Shown here: positions 43,736 through 52,966 of the stretch, piece by piece
How positions within the stretch are numbered: position 1 is the first letter of the stretch
Layout of the letters: every line of letters begins with the position of its first letter
Source: Flavobacterium sp. W4I14
Lineage (GTDB): Bacteria > Bacteroidota > Bacteroidia > Sphingobacteriales > Sphingobacteriaceae
Direction: 5' to 3'
Length of the DNA: 64,000 nucleotides
Assembly (NCBI GenBank): GCA_030817875.1
Contig: JAUSZU010000001.1
Location: 1,178,001-1,242,000 of the forward strand
Made by a program: the position numbers and the translations under genes
The notes under the pieces: model-generated
The model's database searches: none
Told to the model about the DNA's origin: nothing
The model's input: the letters and a program-made list of their open reading frames with translations, nothing else

Positions 43736-45364
43736 ATGAATATCGAATTCAATAAAAATGAGGATGTAAATAAACAGTTGGTATACGAACTGAAAACCAG
43801 ACTCAAAAAAATATATTTAGGTGGTGGCGAAAAAAATGCTGCCAAACAAAAAGAAAAGGGAAAGTTATTGGCCCGCGAGCGGATTGCTTATTTAATTGAT
43901 AAAGATACCAGCTTCTTAGAAGTTGGTGCTTTTACGGCTGATGGTATGTATGCTGAGCAAGGTGGCTGTCCTTCGGCAGGCGTGGTGTGCGGTATTGGCT
44001 ATGTAAGCGGAAGACAATGTATGATTGTGGCTAACGATGCTACAGTAAAAGCAGGTGCCTGGTTCCCTATGACGGCAAAAAAGAACCTCCGTGCACAGGA
44101 AATTGCAATGGAGAACCGCCTGCCTGTAATATACCTGGTCGATAGTGCTGGTGTATATCTCCCGATGCAAGATGAGATTTTTCCTGATAAAGAACATTTT
44201 GGAAGAATGTTTCGTAACAATGCCATCATGTCGTCAGAAGGAATAGTACAGATTTCGGCCATCATGGGTGCTTGTGTTGCTGGTGGTGCTTATTTGCCCA
44301 TTATGAGTGATGAAGCGATGATTGTTGATAAAACAGGATCTGTTTTTTTAGCGGGTTCTTACCTGGTAAAATCGGCTATAGGCGAAGAGGTTGACAATGA
44401 AACTTTGGGTGGAGCGACTACTCATTGCGAAATTTCGGGTGTTACCGATTATAAACATCCTAATGATCAGGCTTGTTTAGATAGCATCAGGAACATCATG
44501 AGTATGTTGGGAGCGCCTCAAAACGCAGGTTTTGATAGGATCAAACCAGCAAAACCAAAAGAAAATGAAGAAGAACTGTATGGTATTTTACCTGAAAACA
44601 GAGATAAACCTTACGAAATAATGGATGTCATTAACCGTTTGGTTGATCAATCTGAATTTGAAGAGTACAAAAAAGGCTACGGACAAAGTATTGTTTGTGG
44701 TTTAGGCCGTATTGATGGCTGGGCAGTGGGTATTGTGGCCAATCAGCGTAAAGTGGTGAAGTCGAAAAAAGGGGAGATGCAGTTTGGCGGTGTAATTTAT
44801 TCTGATAGTGCCGACAAAGCTACCCGTTTTATTATGAACTGTAACCAGAAGAAAATCCCATTGGTGTTTTTGCAAGATGTTACTGGCTTTATGGTAGGCA
44901 GCCGATCAGAACATGGTGGTATTATTAAAGATGGTGCTAAAATGGTTAATGCTGTTGCCAATTCTGTGGTGCCAAAATTTACAATAGTATTGGGCAATTC
45001 TTACGGTGCAGGCAACTATGCCATGTGCGGCAAGGCTTACGACCCTAGATTGATTTATGCCTGGCCAACGGCTAAAATTGCAGTAATGGGCGGTGCGCAG
45101 GCTGCAAAAACTTTACTTCAGATTCAGGAAGCCTCTTTAAAAGCGAAAGGAGAGGTAATTACGCCAGAAAAAGAGGCAGAGTTGTTAAAAGAAATCACTG
45201 ATAGATACGATAGCCAAACCACACCATATTATGCCGCATCCCGGCTTTGGGTTGATGGTATTATCGACCCGTTAGAAACCAGAAAAGTTATTTCGATGGG
45301 GATTGAGGCTGCCAACCAATCGCCGATTACTAAGAAGTTTAATGTTGGGATTATACAAACTTAG
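43736..45364 (+). CDS. Acyl-CoA carboxylase, carboxyltransferase (beta) subunit
   Basis: A 542-residue biotin-dependent carboxyltransferase that transfers CO2 from carboxybiotin to an acyl-CoA. Crotonase-like halves with oxyanion-hole motifs are seen: IYLVDSAGVYLPMQDEIFPD, GIVQISAIMGACVAGGAYLP, then GFMVGSRSEHGGIIKDGAKM and GNSYGAGNYAMCGK. The IFPDKEHFGR motif is nearer to methylcrotonyl-CoA carboxylase than to propionyl-CoA carboxylase, but the substrate is not certain. No biotin carrier or carboxylase subunit is adjacent. Confidence 0.9.
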   Translation: MNIEFNKNEDVNKQLVYELKTRLKKIYLGGGEKNAAKQKEKGKLLARERIAYLIDKDTSFLEVGAFTADGMYAEQGGCPSAGVVCGIGYVSGRQCMIVANDATVKAGAWFPMTAKKNLRAQEIAMENRLPVIYLVDSAGVYLPMQDEIFPDKEHFGRMFRNNAIMSSEGIVQISAIMGACVAGGAYLPIMSDEAMIVDKTGSVFLAGSYLVKSAIGEEVDNETLGGATTHCEISGVTDYKHPNDQACLDSIRNIMSMLGAPQNAGFDRIKPAKPKENEEELYGILPENRDKPYEIMDVINRLVDQSEFEEYKKGYGQSIVCGLGRIDGWAVGIVANQRKVVKSKKGEMQFGGVIYSDSADKATRFIMNCNQKKIPLVFLQDVTGFMVGSRSEHGGIIKDGAKMVNAVANSVVPKFTIVLGNSYGAGNYAMCGKAYDPRLIYAWPTAKIAVMGGAQAAKTLLQIQEASLKAKGEVITPEKEAELLKEITDRYDSQTTPYYAASRLWVDGIIDPLETRKVISMGIEAANQSPITKKFNVGIIQT

Positions 45365-45379
45365 TGTTTCGATGTGTGC

Positions 45380-45401
45380 TGTCAGGTGTTACCATCTGAC
45401 A
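45380..45401. repeat. TGTCAGrTG hairpin, upstream of M19 gene
   Basis: TGTCAGGTG and CATCTGACA pair over 9 bp (one G-T pair) around TTAC. It is 16 nt past the carboxylase stop with no T tract. A near-copy lies just downstream of the next gene (46759-46780). Confidence 0.6.
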
Positions 45402-45536
45402 ACCGATGGAGTTGTTTTATCAGCTTAGCACACCTGGATTTTGAACATAAAGTGCCTTTCTTTCTTAGTGGTTAAAAAAGTAGGCAGAAACCAGAGTGTC
45501 TGAGGTGATCAAAACAATTAATATTATATTTAGCGC

Positions 45537-46697
45537 ATGAAAAATCTTTATCTTTTTCTTGTCCTAACATTATTGCAGATCAATCTGTTTGCCCAAAGTT
45601 CCAAAATTCATCAAAATGCGATTGTAATCGATACCCATGGAGATATACTGTTCAATCAGATCAAATCGGGCATCGATATTGGCAAACTTCAGCCTAAAGG
45701 GAATTTCGATTTAGTAAGGGCCAAACAAGGCGGATTGGATGTTCAGTTTTTTTCCATCTGGTGTGATGAAACGGGTGGCTATGCTGTAGCTAATCAGGAA
45801 ATAGATTCACTTTATAGTTTGATCAAACGATATCCAGACGAGATCCAGTTGGTCACCACCGCAAAAGATTTGGAGCAGGCTGTTAAGCAACAAAAATTGG
45901 CTGCTATGATAGGGGTAGAAGGTGGACACATGATCGAAAACCGATTGGATTATATCGATAGCTTAGCCAAGCGGGGAATGGCTTATCTTACTTTAACCTG
46001 GAACAACAGTACCCCATGGTCGAGTTCGGCAGCTGAAGAAACTTCGGGTAAAGTAAAACCCGAAAATGCGGGTTTAAGCGATTTTGGAAAACAAGTAGTT
46101 AAACGTTTGAATAAACTCGGGGTAATGGTCGATTTATCACATGTGGGTGAAAAAACCTTTTATGATGCCATTGCTGCATCTGCCAAACCCGTAATTGTTT
46201 CCCATAGCTGTGCTTACGCTCTAAATCCGGTTCCGCGAAATTTAAAAGATGATCAGATTAAAGCTGTAGGTAAAAACGGGGGTGTAGTTTGCATTAATTT
46301 CTATAGCGGTTTTTTAGACGCTAGCTTCAATACCAAGCAAAAAGAATTCTTTGCAAAACATGATAGCGAACTTAAAACATTGAGTGCTAAATACGGTAGA
46401 AACAATGCCATTGATACCTTGATTTTCAATCATCAGGCTGATGCTGATGCCACACGTCCACCAATTGCACTTTTGGTTAAACATATTAATCACGTAGTGA
46501 AATTAATCGGTATAGACCATATAGGATTGGGCGCAGATTTTGATGGGGCCGAATCTTTTCCTTTAGGAATGAACAGTGTGGCAGATTATCCTAAAATTAC
46601 CGATGAGCTGATTAAAAGTGGATACTCGGAAAACGACATCAAGAAGATTCTGGGAGGCAATGTAATTCGGTTGATTAGAGAGAATAAAGGAAAGTGA
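45537..46697 (+). CDS. Membrane dipeptidase (peptidase M19 family), exported
   Basis: A 386-residue zinc dipeptidase with a signal peptide (LFLVLTLLQINLFAQ). M19 landmarks are IVIDTHGDIL (metal ligands), MIGVEGGHMIE, LTWNNSTPWSS, MVDLSHVGEKTFYDAI, PVIVSHSCAYAL and IGLGADFDG. Renal dipeptidase homologues hydrolyse a range of dipeptides in the periplasm. It is monocistronic and is bracketed by two TGTCAGATG-type hairpins. The last ~15 residues are basic. Confidence 0.94.
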   Translation: MKNLYLFLVLTLLQINLFAQSSKIHQNAIVIDTHGDILFNQIKSGIDIGKLQPKGNFDLVRAKQGGLDVQFFSIWCDETGGYAVANQEIDSLYSLIKRYPDEIQLVTTAKDLEQAVKQQKLAAMIGVEGGHMIENRLDYIDSLAKRGMAYLTLTWNNSTPWSSSAAEETSGKVKPENAGLSDFGKQVVKRLNKLGVMVDLSHVGEKTFYDAIAASAKPVIVSHSCAYALNPVPRNLKDDQIKAVGKNGGVVCINFYSGFLDASFNTKQKEFFAKHDSELKTLSAKYGRNNAIDTLIFNHQADADATRPPIALLVKHINHVVKLIGIDHIGLGADFDGAESFPLGMNSVADYPKITDELIKSGYSENDIKKILGGNVIRLIRENKGK

Positions 46698-46758
46698 TTT
46701 TTTGTACTGTAAGATGTTATCATCCGACAGGTGAAAAAAACACGCAATAAGTAATCAA

Positions 46759-46780
46759 TGTCAGATGGAAACATCTGACA
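46759..46780. repeat. TGTCAGATG-GAAA-CATCTGACA hairpin
   Basis: A perfect 9-bp stem capped by a GAAA tetraloop (GNRA class). It is the near-twin of the hairpin at 45380. It lies 62 nt past the dipeptidase stop and has no T tract, so terminator action is doubtful. Confidence 0.7.
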
Positions 46781-46865
46781 TCACGAATAGCTTTAAACGT
46801 CAAATGCCATGCGCTTTCCGCTTGGCTTACGATGTTAATAAGTAAACTATGTTGACAATGTGCAC

Positions 46866-46896
46866 TTGCCAACAAATATTTAAAGCATTAAATTTG
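46866..46896 (+). promoter_or_regulatory. Promoter of trxB
   Basis: TTG (46866-46868), 20 nt, then TAAATTTG (46889-46896), a perfect TAnnTTTG. It leaves about 30 nt of leader before the ATG at 46931. Confidence 0.75.
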
Positions 46897-46930
46897 CGCT
46901 ACGATTAATGAATTTCAAACACACAATATA

Positions 46931-47887
46931 ATGTCACAAGAAAACGAACACGTTCAGTGTTTAATTATAGGTTCAGGTCCTGCAGGTTATACTGCTGCAA
47001 TTTATGCTGCCAGAGCTGATTTAAAACCAATTATGTATACTGGTATGCAAGCTGGTGGGCAGCTTACGCAAACTACAGATGTAGAAAATTTTCCAGGTTA
47101 CCCGCAAGGAATTATGGGGCCAGAAATGATGGAAGATTTCCGCAAACAAGCAGAGCGTTTTGGTACCGATATCCGTTTTGGTTATGTAAGTTCGGTTGAT
47201 TTTTCTTCAACGCCACATAAAGTAGTGGTTGATGAAATTAAAACCATTACAGCTGATACCGTAATTATTGCTACAGGTGCTACGGCTAAATGGCTGGGTT
47301 TACCAAGCGAGCAACAATACAATGGTTTTGGGGTTTCGGCCTGTGCCGTGTGCGATGGTTTCTTCTTTAAAGGACAAGATGTTGCCATTGTAGGTGCTGG
47401 AGATACTGCTGCCGAAGAAGCAACTTATTTAGCAAAATTATGTAAAACCGTTCATTTATTGGTGCGTAGAGATGAATTCAGAGCTTCTAAAGCAATGGTG
47501 AGTCGCGTGTTAGCTACACCGAATATCGTGGTGCATTACAATACCGAAACGCAGGAGATTTTAGGTAATGGTAAAAATGTAACTGCGGTTAAAGTTTTGA
47601 ATAACAAAACCGGTGTTGAGTCTGATATCGCAGTAGAAGGTTTCTTTGTGGCTATCGGTCACAAACCGAATACCGATATTTTTAAAGGTCAGTTGGATAT
47701 GGATGAAACTGGTTATTTAGCGACCAAACCAGGTTCTACTTTAACCAATATCGAAGGTGTTTTTGCCTGTGGCGATGTGCAGGATATGTATTACAGACAA
47801 GCGGTAACTGCTGCAGGTTCTGGATGTATGGCCGCGCTCGATGCCGAAAGGTACTTGGCAGCGAAGGAGCATCCTGTAGAAGCGTAA
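46931..47887 (+). CDS. trxB: Thioredoxin-disulfide reductase
   Basis: A 318-residue flavoprotein that reduces thioredoxin with NADPH. The FAD motif is GSGPAGYTAAIYAARAD (15-31), the redox pair is Cys138/Cys141 in CAVCDG, and the NADPH motif is VGAGDTAAEEATYLAKL. The C-terminal ACGDVQDMYYRQAVTAAGSG is typical. It is monocistronic with its own promoter and terminator. Confidence 0.98.
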   Translation: MSQENEHVQCLIIGSGPAGYTAAIYAARADLKPIMYTGMQAGGQLTQTTDVENFPGYPQGIMGPEMMEDFRKQAERFGTDIRFGYVSSVDFSSTPHKVVVDEIKTITADTVIIATGATAKWLGLPSEQQYNGFGVSACAVCDGFFFKGQDVAIVGAGDTAAEEATYLAKLCKTVHLLVRRDEFRASKAMVSRVLATPNIVVHYNTETQEILGNGKNVTAVKVLNNKTGVESDIAVEGFFVAIGHKPNTDIFKGQLDMDETGYLATKPGSTLTNIEGVFACGDVQDMYYRQAVTAAGSGCMAALDAERYLAAKEHPVEA

Positions 47888-47906
47888 AATATTTTAATAT
47901 AATTTT

Positions 47907-47938
47907 AAAAAGAGAAATCAGCAACGGTTTCTCTTTTT
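47907..47938 (+). terminator. Terminator of trxB
   Basis: AAAAAGAGAAA (47907-47917) pairs with TTTCTCTTTTT (47928-47938), 11 bp around a 10-nt loop. The stop is 20 nt before it. Confidence 0.85.
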
Positions 47939-47948
47939 TTGTTAAAAT

Positions 47949-48465
47949 CGTCATCTCGATTGAAACGCAGTGGAATGGAGAGGTCTATCAACGTTGATCT
48001 TGTTTCACTGGGCTTACAATTCTTTTTTTTTGGAAAGCAATTGCAGTAGCTCTTTTTACTGTTAGTCCTGCTTTACATTTCAAGTCCGCTCCCGATGAAA
48101 AATCGGGATTGCGTGCTTTTCATTGCAATCAGGTTTAAATACTAAGTTTCTACTACTATTGAGGGTCGAATAGCGCGGTGCCTATCTTAAAATTGTTATG
48201 CACTTTGCACCCCCAAATAGTTCAACTGGCTGTGCTACTTAAACCCGATCAAAGCGGGATGCCCTCGATTTTACGTCGGGAGAAGAAGCGGTAGCGGGCG
48301 ATCGTAACCCAAAGGCTTTCTGCACTTGATTTTCATAAAAGTAGTCGTCATTTCGACTGAAACGCAGTGAAATGGAGAAATCTGCTGCGTAGAAGCTATG
48401 AAATGCAGATTTAGCTTCACTGAACCTTCGGGTTCTCGACTGCGTTGCACTCCACTCGAAATGAC
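47949..48465. repeat. Cluster of CGTCATTTCGA-type repeats and CCCGAT stem
   Basis: Three units lie in series: a partial unit (47949-48020), a CCCGAT-stem repeat (48093-48137, with GCTCCCGATG and ATCGGGATTG) and a complete CGTCAT...ATGAC unit (48346-48465). No gene is present between trxB and the hexosaminidase. It makes up most of a ~720-nt gap. Confidence 0.7.
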
Positions 48466-48612
48466 AACCTCTTAATATTAAGATTTATCTGCGTTATGCG
48501 GTGCAGTCAAACGGTTGATCTAAATTGTAACAAGAATGTGAGATTCGGAATCTGGCCATTATCTCTATCTTGGTTCGAACAATCAAATAAATCTATAAAA
48601 TCAAAACACAAC

Positions 48613-50523
48613 ATGAACAAAGCATTATCGATTTTTATTGGAGTATTAATCAGCACGAGTGCATTTGCGCAGGGTGATCCTAATCTGGGTATCATACCTG
48701 CACCTGTAGCCATTACCAGGGCAAACGGAAATTTCATTTTAGATAAAACAACAGTTTTAGTAAATCAAAGCATCGACGGCGCAAAGATGGCTGATTTATT
48801 AAACGCTTTTATCGTTACCAAGGCAGGTTTTGCCTTACGTGAAACTAAAATTACCCAACCTAACCAAAAAGCAATTGTTTTAACATCTGTTGGAGCAGAT
48901 CAATTGCCAACTGAAGGTTACACGATTAAAGTTACCCCTAAACAGATTATTTTAACAGGAAAAGGCGCGGGCCTTTTTTATGCGGTTCAATCTGCTATGC
49001 AGATGATGCCAGATAAAGTGGCCGATAAAATTACCATCCCGGCAGTTGATATTAACGATTATCCACGTTTTGCCTACCGCGGAACCATGTTGGATGTAAG
49101 CCGTCATTTCTTTCCGATCTCTTTTATTAAAAAATACATCGATCAGTTGGCTTATTACAAAATCAATACTTTCCATTGGCATTTAACTGATGATCAGGGC
49201 TGGAGATTGGAAATTAAGAAATACCCAAAACTGGTAGAAATTGGTTCTTCACGTAATGGATCTATTATTGGCAATTATCCGGGCAATGGCAATTACCTTA
49301 CGCCGGTTAAAGGTTATTATACCCAGGAAGAAGCCAAAGAAATTGTTAAATATGCAGCTACGAAATACATTACGGTAATTCCGGAAATCGAATTGCCAGG
49401 ACACGCTTCAGCTGCAATTGCTTCGTATCCTGAGTTAAGCTGTTTCCCTGACCGCGATACTTTTATCAGCGATAAAACACCGTGGGCGGGTAGCAGGAAA
49501 GGTAAACAGGTACAACAAACCTGGGGCGTTTTTGATGATATTTTTGTACCATCAGCCAATACTTTTACATTTTTAGAAAATATTTTAGACGAGGTTATCG
49601 CTATTTTCCCTTCTAAATACATCCATATTGGTGGCGATGAAGCACCTAAAACCTATTGGAAAGAATCTACCTTCTGCCAGAACCTGATGAAAGAAAAAGG
49701 TTTAAAAGATGAACATGAATTACAGAGCTATTTCATCCAGACGATAGAAAAACATGTAAACGGAAAAGGACGCTCGATTATTGGTTGGGATGAGATTTTA
49801 GAAGGTGGTTTGGCACCTAATGCAACCGTAATGAGCTGGAGAGGTGAAGATGGTGGAATTGCTGCTGCACAGCAAAAACACGATGTAATTATGACCCCAG
49901 GATCGATGGGTTTATATATCGACCATAAACAATCTAACTCTCCTGATGAGCCGGTAACCATTGGTGGATTTGCCCCTTATCAAAAGATTTATGCTTACGA
50001 TCCGATTCCGAAAGTGTTAACTGCCGACGAAAGAAAATACATTAAAGGTGTACAGGCTAATATGTGGTCTGAGTATATTAAAACTACAGCAAAAGCAGAA
50101 AACCATGCTTTCCCACGTTTATTGGCTTTATCTGAAATTGCATGGTCGCCGGTTGAGCGTAAAGATTTAAAGAATTTTTCTGAACAACGTTTACCAGCTC
50201 ATTTGGCCCGTTTAGATAAAATGAATGTAAATTTCTGGGTACCTACACCAATTGGTCAGAGCGATAAGCCTTTAACAGGCGGAGAATTTACAATTGATTT
50301 AAAAGCACCAGTTGCCGGAGCTAAAATTTATTATTCGATTGATTTGTCACGTCCATCAGAAAATGCTTTTTTATATACTGCTCCGGTTAAGATCACCGTT
50401 CCACAGGGAGAAAAAAGAGTATTAAAAACCATTGTAATTGCACCAAGCGGTAGAAGAAGCGTGGTTGCCGAAACCGTTTTAAATAACGGAGCGCCTGAAG
50501 TTAAAGCAGAAGCAAAGAAATAA
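48613..50523 (+). CDS. Beta-N-acetylhexosaminidase (glycoside hydrolase family 20)
   Basis: A 636-residue exported enzyme that removes terminal beta-linked GlcNAc or GalNAc. A signal peptide (SIFIGVLISTSAFAQ) is followed by the N-terminal GH20b domain, then the TIM barrel (YRGTMLDVSRHFFPISFIK, TFHWHLTDDQGWRLE). The catalytic pair Asp342-Glu343 lies in HIGGDEAPKTY. The C-terminal ~80 residues look like a chitobiase C-terminal beta domain (GAKIYYSIDLSRPSENA). The frame is open from 48445, but that extension crosses repeat DNA and would hide the signal peptide, so I use 48613. Confidence 0.94.
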   Translation: MNKALSIFIGVLISTSAFAQGDPNLGIIPAPVAITRANGNFILDKTTVLVNQSIDGAKMADLLNAFIVTKAGFALRETKITQPNQKAIVLTSVGADQLPTEGYTIKVTPKQIILTGKGAGLFYAVQSAMQMMPDKVADKITIPAVDINDYPRFAYRGTMLDVSRHFFPISFIKKYIDQLAYYKINTFHWHLTDDQGWRLEIKKYPKLVEIGSSRNGSIIGNYPGNGNYLTPVKGYYTQEEAKEIVKYAATKYITVIPEIELPGHASAAIASYPELSCFPDRDTFISDKTPWAGSRKGKQVQQTWGVFDDIFVPSANTFTFLENILDEVIAIFPSKYIHIGGDEAPKTYWKESTFCQNLMKEKGLKDEHELQSYFIQTIEKHVNGKGRSIIGWDEILEGGLAPNATVMSWRGEDGGIAAAQQKHDVIMTPGSMGLYIDHKQSNSPDEPVTIGGFAPYQKIYAYDPIPKVLTADERKYIKGVQANMWSEYIKTTAKAENHAFPRLLALSEIAWSPVERKDLKNFSEQRLPAHLARLDKMNVNFWVPTPIGQSDKPLTGGEFTIDLKAPVAGAKIYYSIDLSRPSENAFLYTAPVKITVPQGEKRVLKTIVIAPSGRRSVVAETVLNNGAPEVKAEAKK

Positions 50524-50583
50524 AACTATTGCTTTGCTAGGCTAAAATACTTAATTTGGGGCAACCAAAACGTCCTAAATAGA

Positions 50584-51180
50584 ATGAAATTACAAAAATA
50601 TACATTACAGCATCTCTTGTTAATAACAGGGATGCTGTTTTGTTTTGCATGCACAGAAGAAAAACCTAAAGAAATTAAGACAGAAACTGAAAAAGTGCAG
50701 AAAAACCCTTTCCGTTTTTATAAAGACATAGAAGTGAGACCTGGATTAAATTTCGAAATCGTAAGCTGGGGAAAAGGGGTCGACTCTATTGGGGGATATC
50801 AGATTCTGATGTCTGATTCAGTGCATAATAATTACAGGTCAGCCGCCGTAGATCGTAAAGGTGTTGTGATTGATGCCTGGAATATGGATTTAGACAATGA
50901 TGGAAATCCTGAATTATATATTCAGCTCTTAAGCAAAAAAACAGTTTCGGATTTAAATGTTTTTGAATACACGCGTGGCGATTTCAATAAAATCAGTTTC
51001 CCTTCTTTAAGTGCCAGTCAAAAGAAAGGTTATAACGGTAACGATAATTTTTTTATTAAAAATGGTGACCTGTTCCGTTCTTTTCCGGTAAAAGATACAG
51101 CAGATAGTACTAAAACGATTACCCGGACCTATCAATATAAATTAAGCGGAAATAGTTTTTCTACAAGTGAGGTGAAGTAG
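50584..51180 (+). CDS. Putative lipoprotein with Ca-binding-like DNDGN motif
   Basis: A 198-residue protein with a lipobox (GMLFCFACTEE). The mature part contains VSWGKGVDSIGGYQILMSDS, AAVDRKGVVIDAWNMDLDNDG and ELYIQLLSKKTVSDLNVFEY. The block WNMDLDNDGNPELY has the spacing of a calcium-binding loop seen in VCBS/FG-GAP-like and PliI-like (lysozyme inhibitor) proteins. I cannot settle which. It follows the hexosaminidase after 60 nt and may be co-expressed. Gene content and codon use look normal. Confidence 0.65.
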   Translation: MKLQKYTLQHLLLITGMLFCFACTEEKPKEIKTETEKVQKNPFRFYKDIEVRPGLNFEIVSWGKGVDSIGGYQILMSDSVHNNYRSAAVDRKGVVIDAWNMDLDNDGNPELYIQLLSKKTVSDLNVFEYTRGDFNKISFPSLSASQKKGYNGNDNFFIKNGDLFRSFPVKDTADSTKTITRTYQYKLSGNSFSTSEVK

Positions 51181-51319
51181 GGTTTAAGGTGAAAGGCGGA
51201 AGGTAGAGGGAAAGGGTGTGGAGCATAAAGCAGCGAGGGGACGTACTTCGCAATGACGGCCACCACACTAATTCGTCATTCTGAACTTGTTTCTGGATCT
51301 ATCACGCAATTTAAAAACA

Positions 51320-51691
51320 ATGGACAACGAAAAATTTTCTATCATCGATCGGATCAGGAGCTTTAAATATGCTTTTAACGGGCTGAAACTGTTCTTCATT
51401 AACGATCATAATGGAAGAGTTCATCTGTTTGCAGCAATCGTTGCAATTGGTTTATCCTTTTACCTGAAAATTTCCGGTTCAGAGTGGATTGCTATTTTAT
51501 CTGTTATTTCAGCTGTTTTTGTTGCCGAAATTTTAAATTCCGCTCTAGAAAAACTGGCCGATGTGGTTTCTCCAGCTTATCACCCAAAAATTAAAGTGAT
51601 AAAAGATTTAGCTGCTGCTGCGGTTTTGGTGGCTGCATTTCTGGCGGTAGCGGTTGGTGCTATTATTTTTATTCCAAAACTATTTTTGTAA
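51320..51691 (+). CDS. dgkA: Diacylglycerol/undecaprenol kinase family protein
   Basis: A 123-residue integral membrane lipid kinase. The motif FKYAFNGLKLFFINDHNGRVH at the N-terminus and VAEILNSALEKLADVV in the second helix are the DgkA-family active-site signatures. Helices are LFAAIVAIGLSFYLKI, IAILSVISAVFVAEIL and AAAVLVAAFLAVAVGAIIFI. In Gram-positive bacteria this type phosphorylates undecaprenol; in others, diacylglycerol. The frame opens earlier (51287), but the ATG at 51320 fits family length. Its 3' end overlaps the convergent DUF922 gene by 12 nt. Confidence 0.9.
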   Translation: MDNEKFSIIDRIRSFKYAFNGLKLFFINDHNGRVHLFAAIVAIGLSFYLKISGSEWIAILSVISAVFVAEILNSALEKLADVVSPAYHPKIKVIKDLAAAAVLVAAFLAVAVGAIIFIPKLFL

Positions 51692-52285
51692 TTCGGCCAT
51701 AGCAGCCCTCGATTCTTCAATCTTGTCCTGGATAATGTCATCCCATCGGGCTTGCATTTTATGGTTGCTGCCATGCTCGGTTTCTTCATCATAGTTACGT
51801 TGCATGGTGTCGAAATAATTGCTGATCTGATTGGCGAGTTCAGATATTTGGGCTTTATAGTTGCTTACCGCATAATTCCGGTTTTTTAATACCCTTTCGG
51901 CCTCCAATAGTAAAATATAATGAATATCTGCGTGCCCTTGTTCGTGGTGCAAAAGACTTGCCCTAATTTCAGGATCTTTAATTTTATCCCACTTAACCCA
52001 CGATCTCGTTTTATCAATGCTTACATCATTTTTAAGCTTAATGGCAACGCGATTACGGTAAACGGTACTTTCGTAACTATATTTCCATGTCATTGCAGTC
52101 AGCGCAAAAAATGGCGAGCGCATATCGGCTTTTCCTTTAAAATGCGTTTCCCAATTTAATTGAATAGGCTCGGAAAAATCTTGTTTAAAAGCAAAAGTAC
52201 ATGGCAGTGCCAGCAAAAATAAAAGGAATATAATATGTCTTTTCACCTGTGTAAATTTTAGTTTCAACGGTGGTGAAGCTATCAT
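51680..52285 (-). CDS. DUF922 exported zinc-protease-like protein
   Basis: A 201-residue secreted protein of the DUF922 group. A signal segment (HIIFLLFLLALPCTFAF) is followed by WETHFKGKADMRSPFFALTA, then DPEIRASLLHHEQGHADIHY. The HEQGH motif (114-118) is an HExxH-type zinc site, and the family is described as putative zinc proteases. Nothing else catalytic is identifiable. The gene is convergent with dgkA and overlaps it by 12 nt. Confidence 0.82.
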   Translation of the reverse strand: MIASPPLKLKFTQVKRHIIFLLFLLALPCTFAFKQDFSEPIQLNWETHFKGKADMRSPFFALTAMTWKYSYESTVYRNRVAIKLKNDVSIDKTRSWVKWDKIKDPEIRASLLHHEQGHADIHYILLLEAERVLKNRNYAVSNYKAQISELANQISNYFDTMQRNYDEETEHGSNHKMQARWDDIIQDKIEESRAAMAELQK

Positions 52286-52366
52286 GACTTAGTTATTCCA
52301 TTGCTAAATGGTAAATCATGATGGTTTCGTGTGTTGGTTTTTACAGTGAAAAAACCGTGCCTAAAA

Positions 52367-52966
52367 TTATTCGGGGGTGGAAATCTGTCCGCTAATGCGC
52401 TCAAATTTCTCGATCAATAAAGCTATACGTTCTTTTTCCCTGCTCATCACAGCCTTTCTTAATACCGTTGAGCAAAATAACATCCATATCGCTGTTAAGC
52501 CTACAGCTAAAACTTTTTGAACAGTGTTAAAGTGTGCAAGAATTTCTACAAAATAAAATATGATGCCCAATGAAAGTGCAATCATATAAAACCAATATAA
52601 AGAGTTGTAAAGTTTATAACGGTTTAATTGATAAGTTTTTAGGTTATTTAAGTATTCGTGCGGGTGAGCGGTAAAATCGGTTTTGGAAATTAACCTGTAA
52701 TCGCGGTACAGAATTAAGGTATATACGCCAATGGCAATAATGGTGATGCTGATTCCTACGTGTGTAGTCCACGATTCGAAGTGAAAAAAGATCCACAATG
52801 CAGCAATGGCAATAAAAGATGCCAGCATCCCCAAAATGTTTAAAGCAGATTTCAGCTTTAATCCATTTACTTCTTTCTTCGCTTGTTGCAGCATTTCATC
52901 AGCAGAAACCTTAACTTCTACCTCGTGCTTTTGCCACAACTCCTGTATTTGATCAAACGCTTGCAT
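52367..52966 (-). CDS. Membrane protein partnered with ECF sigma factor
   Basis: A 199-residue protein with a cytosolic N-terminus (FDQIQELWQKHEVEVKVSAD) and four hydrophobic helices (ILGMLASFIAIAALWIFFHF, VGISITIIAIGVYTLILY, and two more near 120-170). Its gene overlaps the ECF sigma gene by 14 nt, so they are made together. It could be an anti-sigma or sensing partner, although it lacks a recognisable anti-sigma domain. This role is inferred only from the arrangement. Confidence 0.7.
   Translation of the reverse strand: MQAFDQIQELWQKHEVEVKVSADEMLQQAKKEVNGLKLKSALNILGMLASFIAIAALWIFFHFESWTTHVGISITIIAIGVYTLILYRDYRLISKTDFTAHPHEYLNNLKTYQLNRYKLYNSLYWFYMIALSLGIIFYFVEILAHFNTVQKVLAVGLTAIWMLFCSTVLRKAVMSREKERIALLIEKFERISGQISTPE

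Noticed and set aside
43916..44265. Minus-strand frames inside the carboxylase gene
   Set aside because: They lie wholly within a well-supported gene and look non-protein-like.
48445..48612. Upstream extension of the hexosaminidase frame
   Set aside because: The 56 extra residues cross repeat DNA and would bury the signal peptide, so the ATG at 48613 is used.
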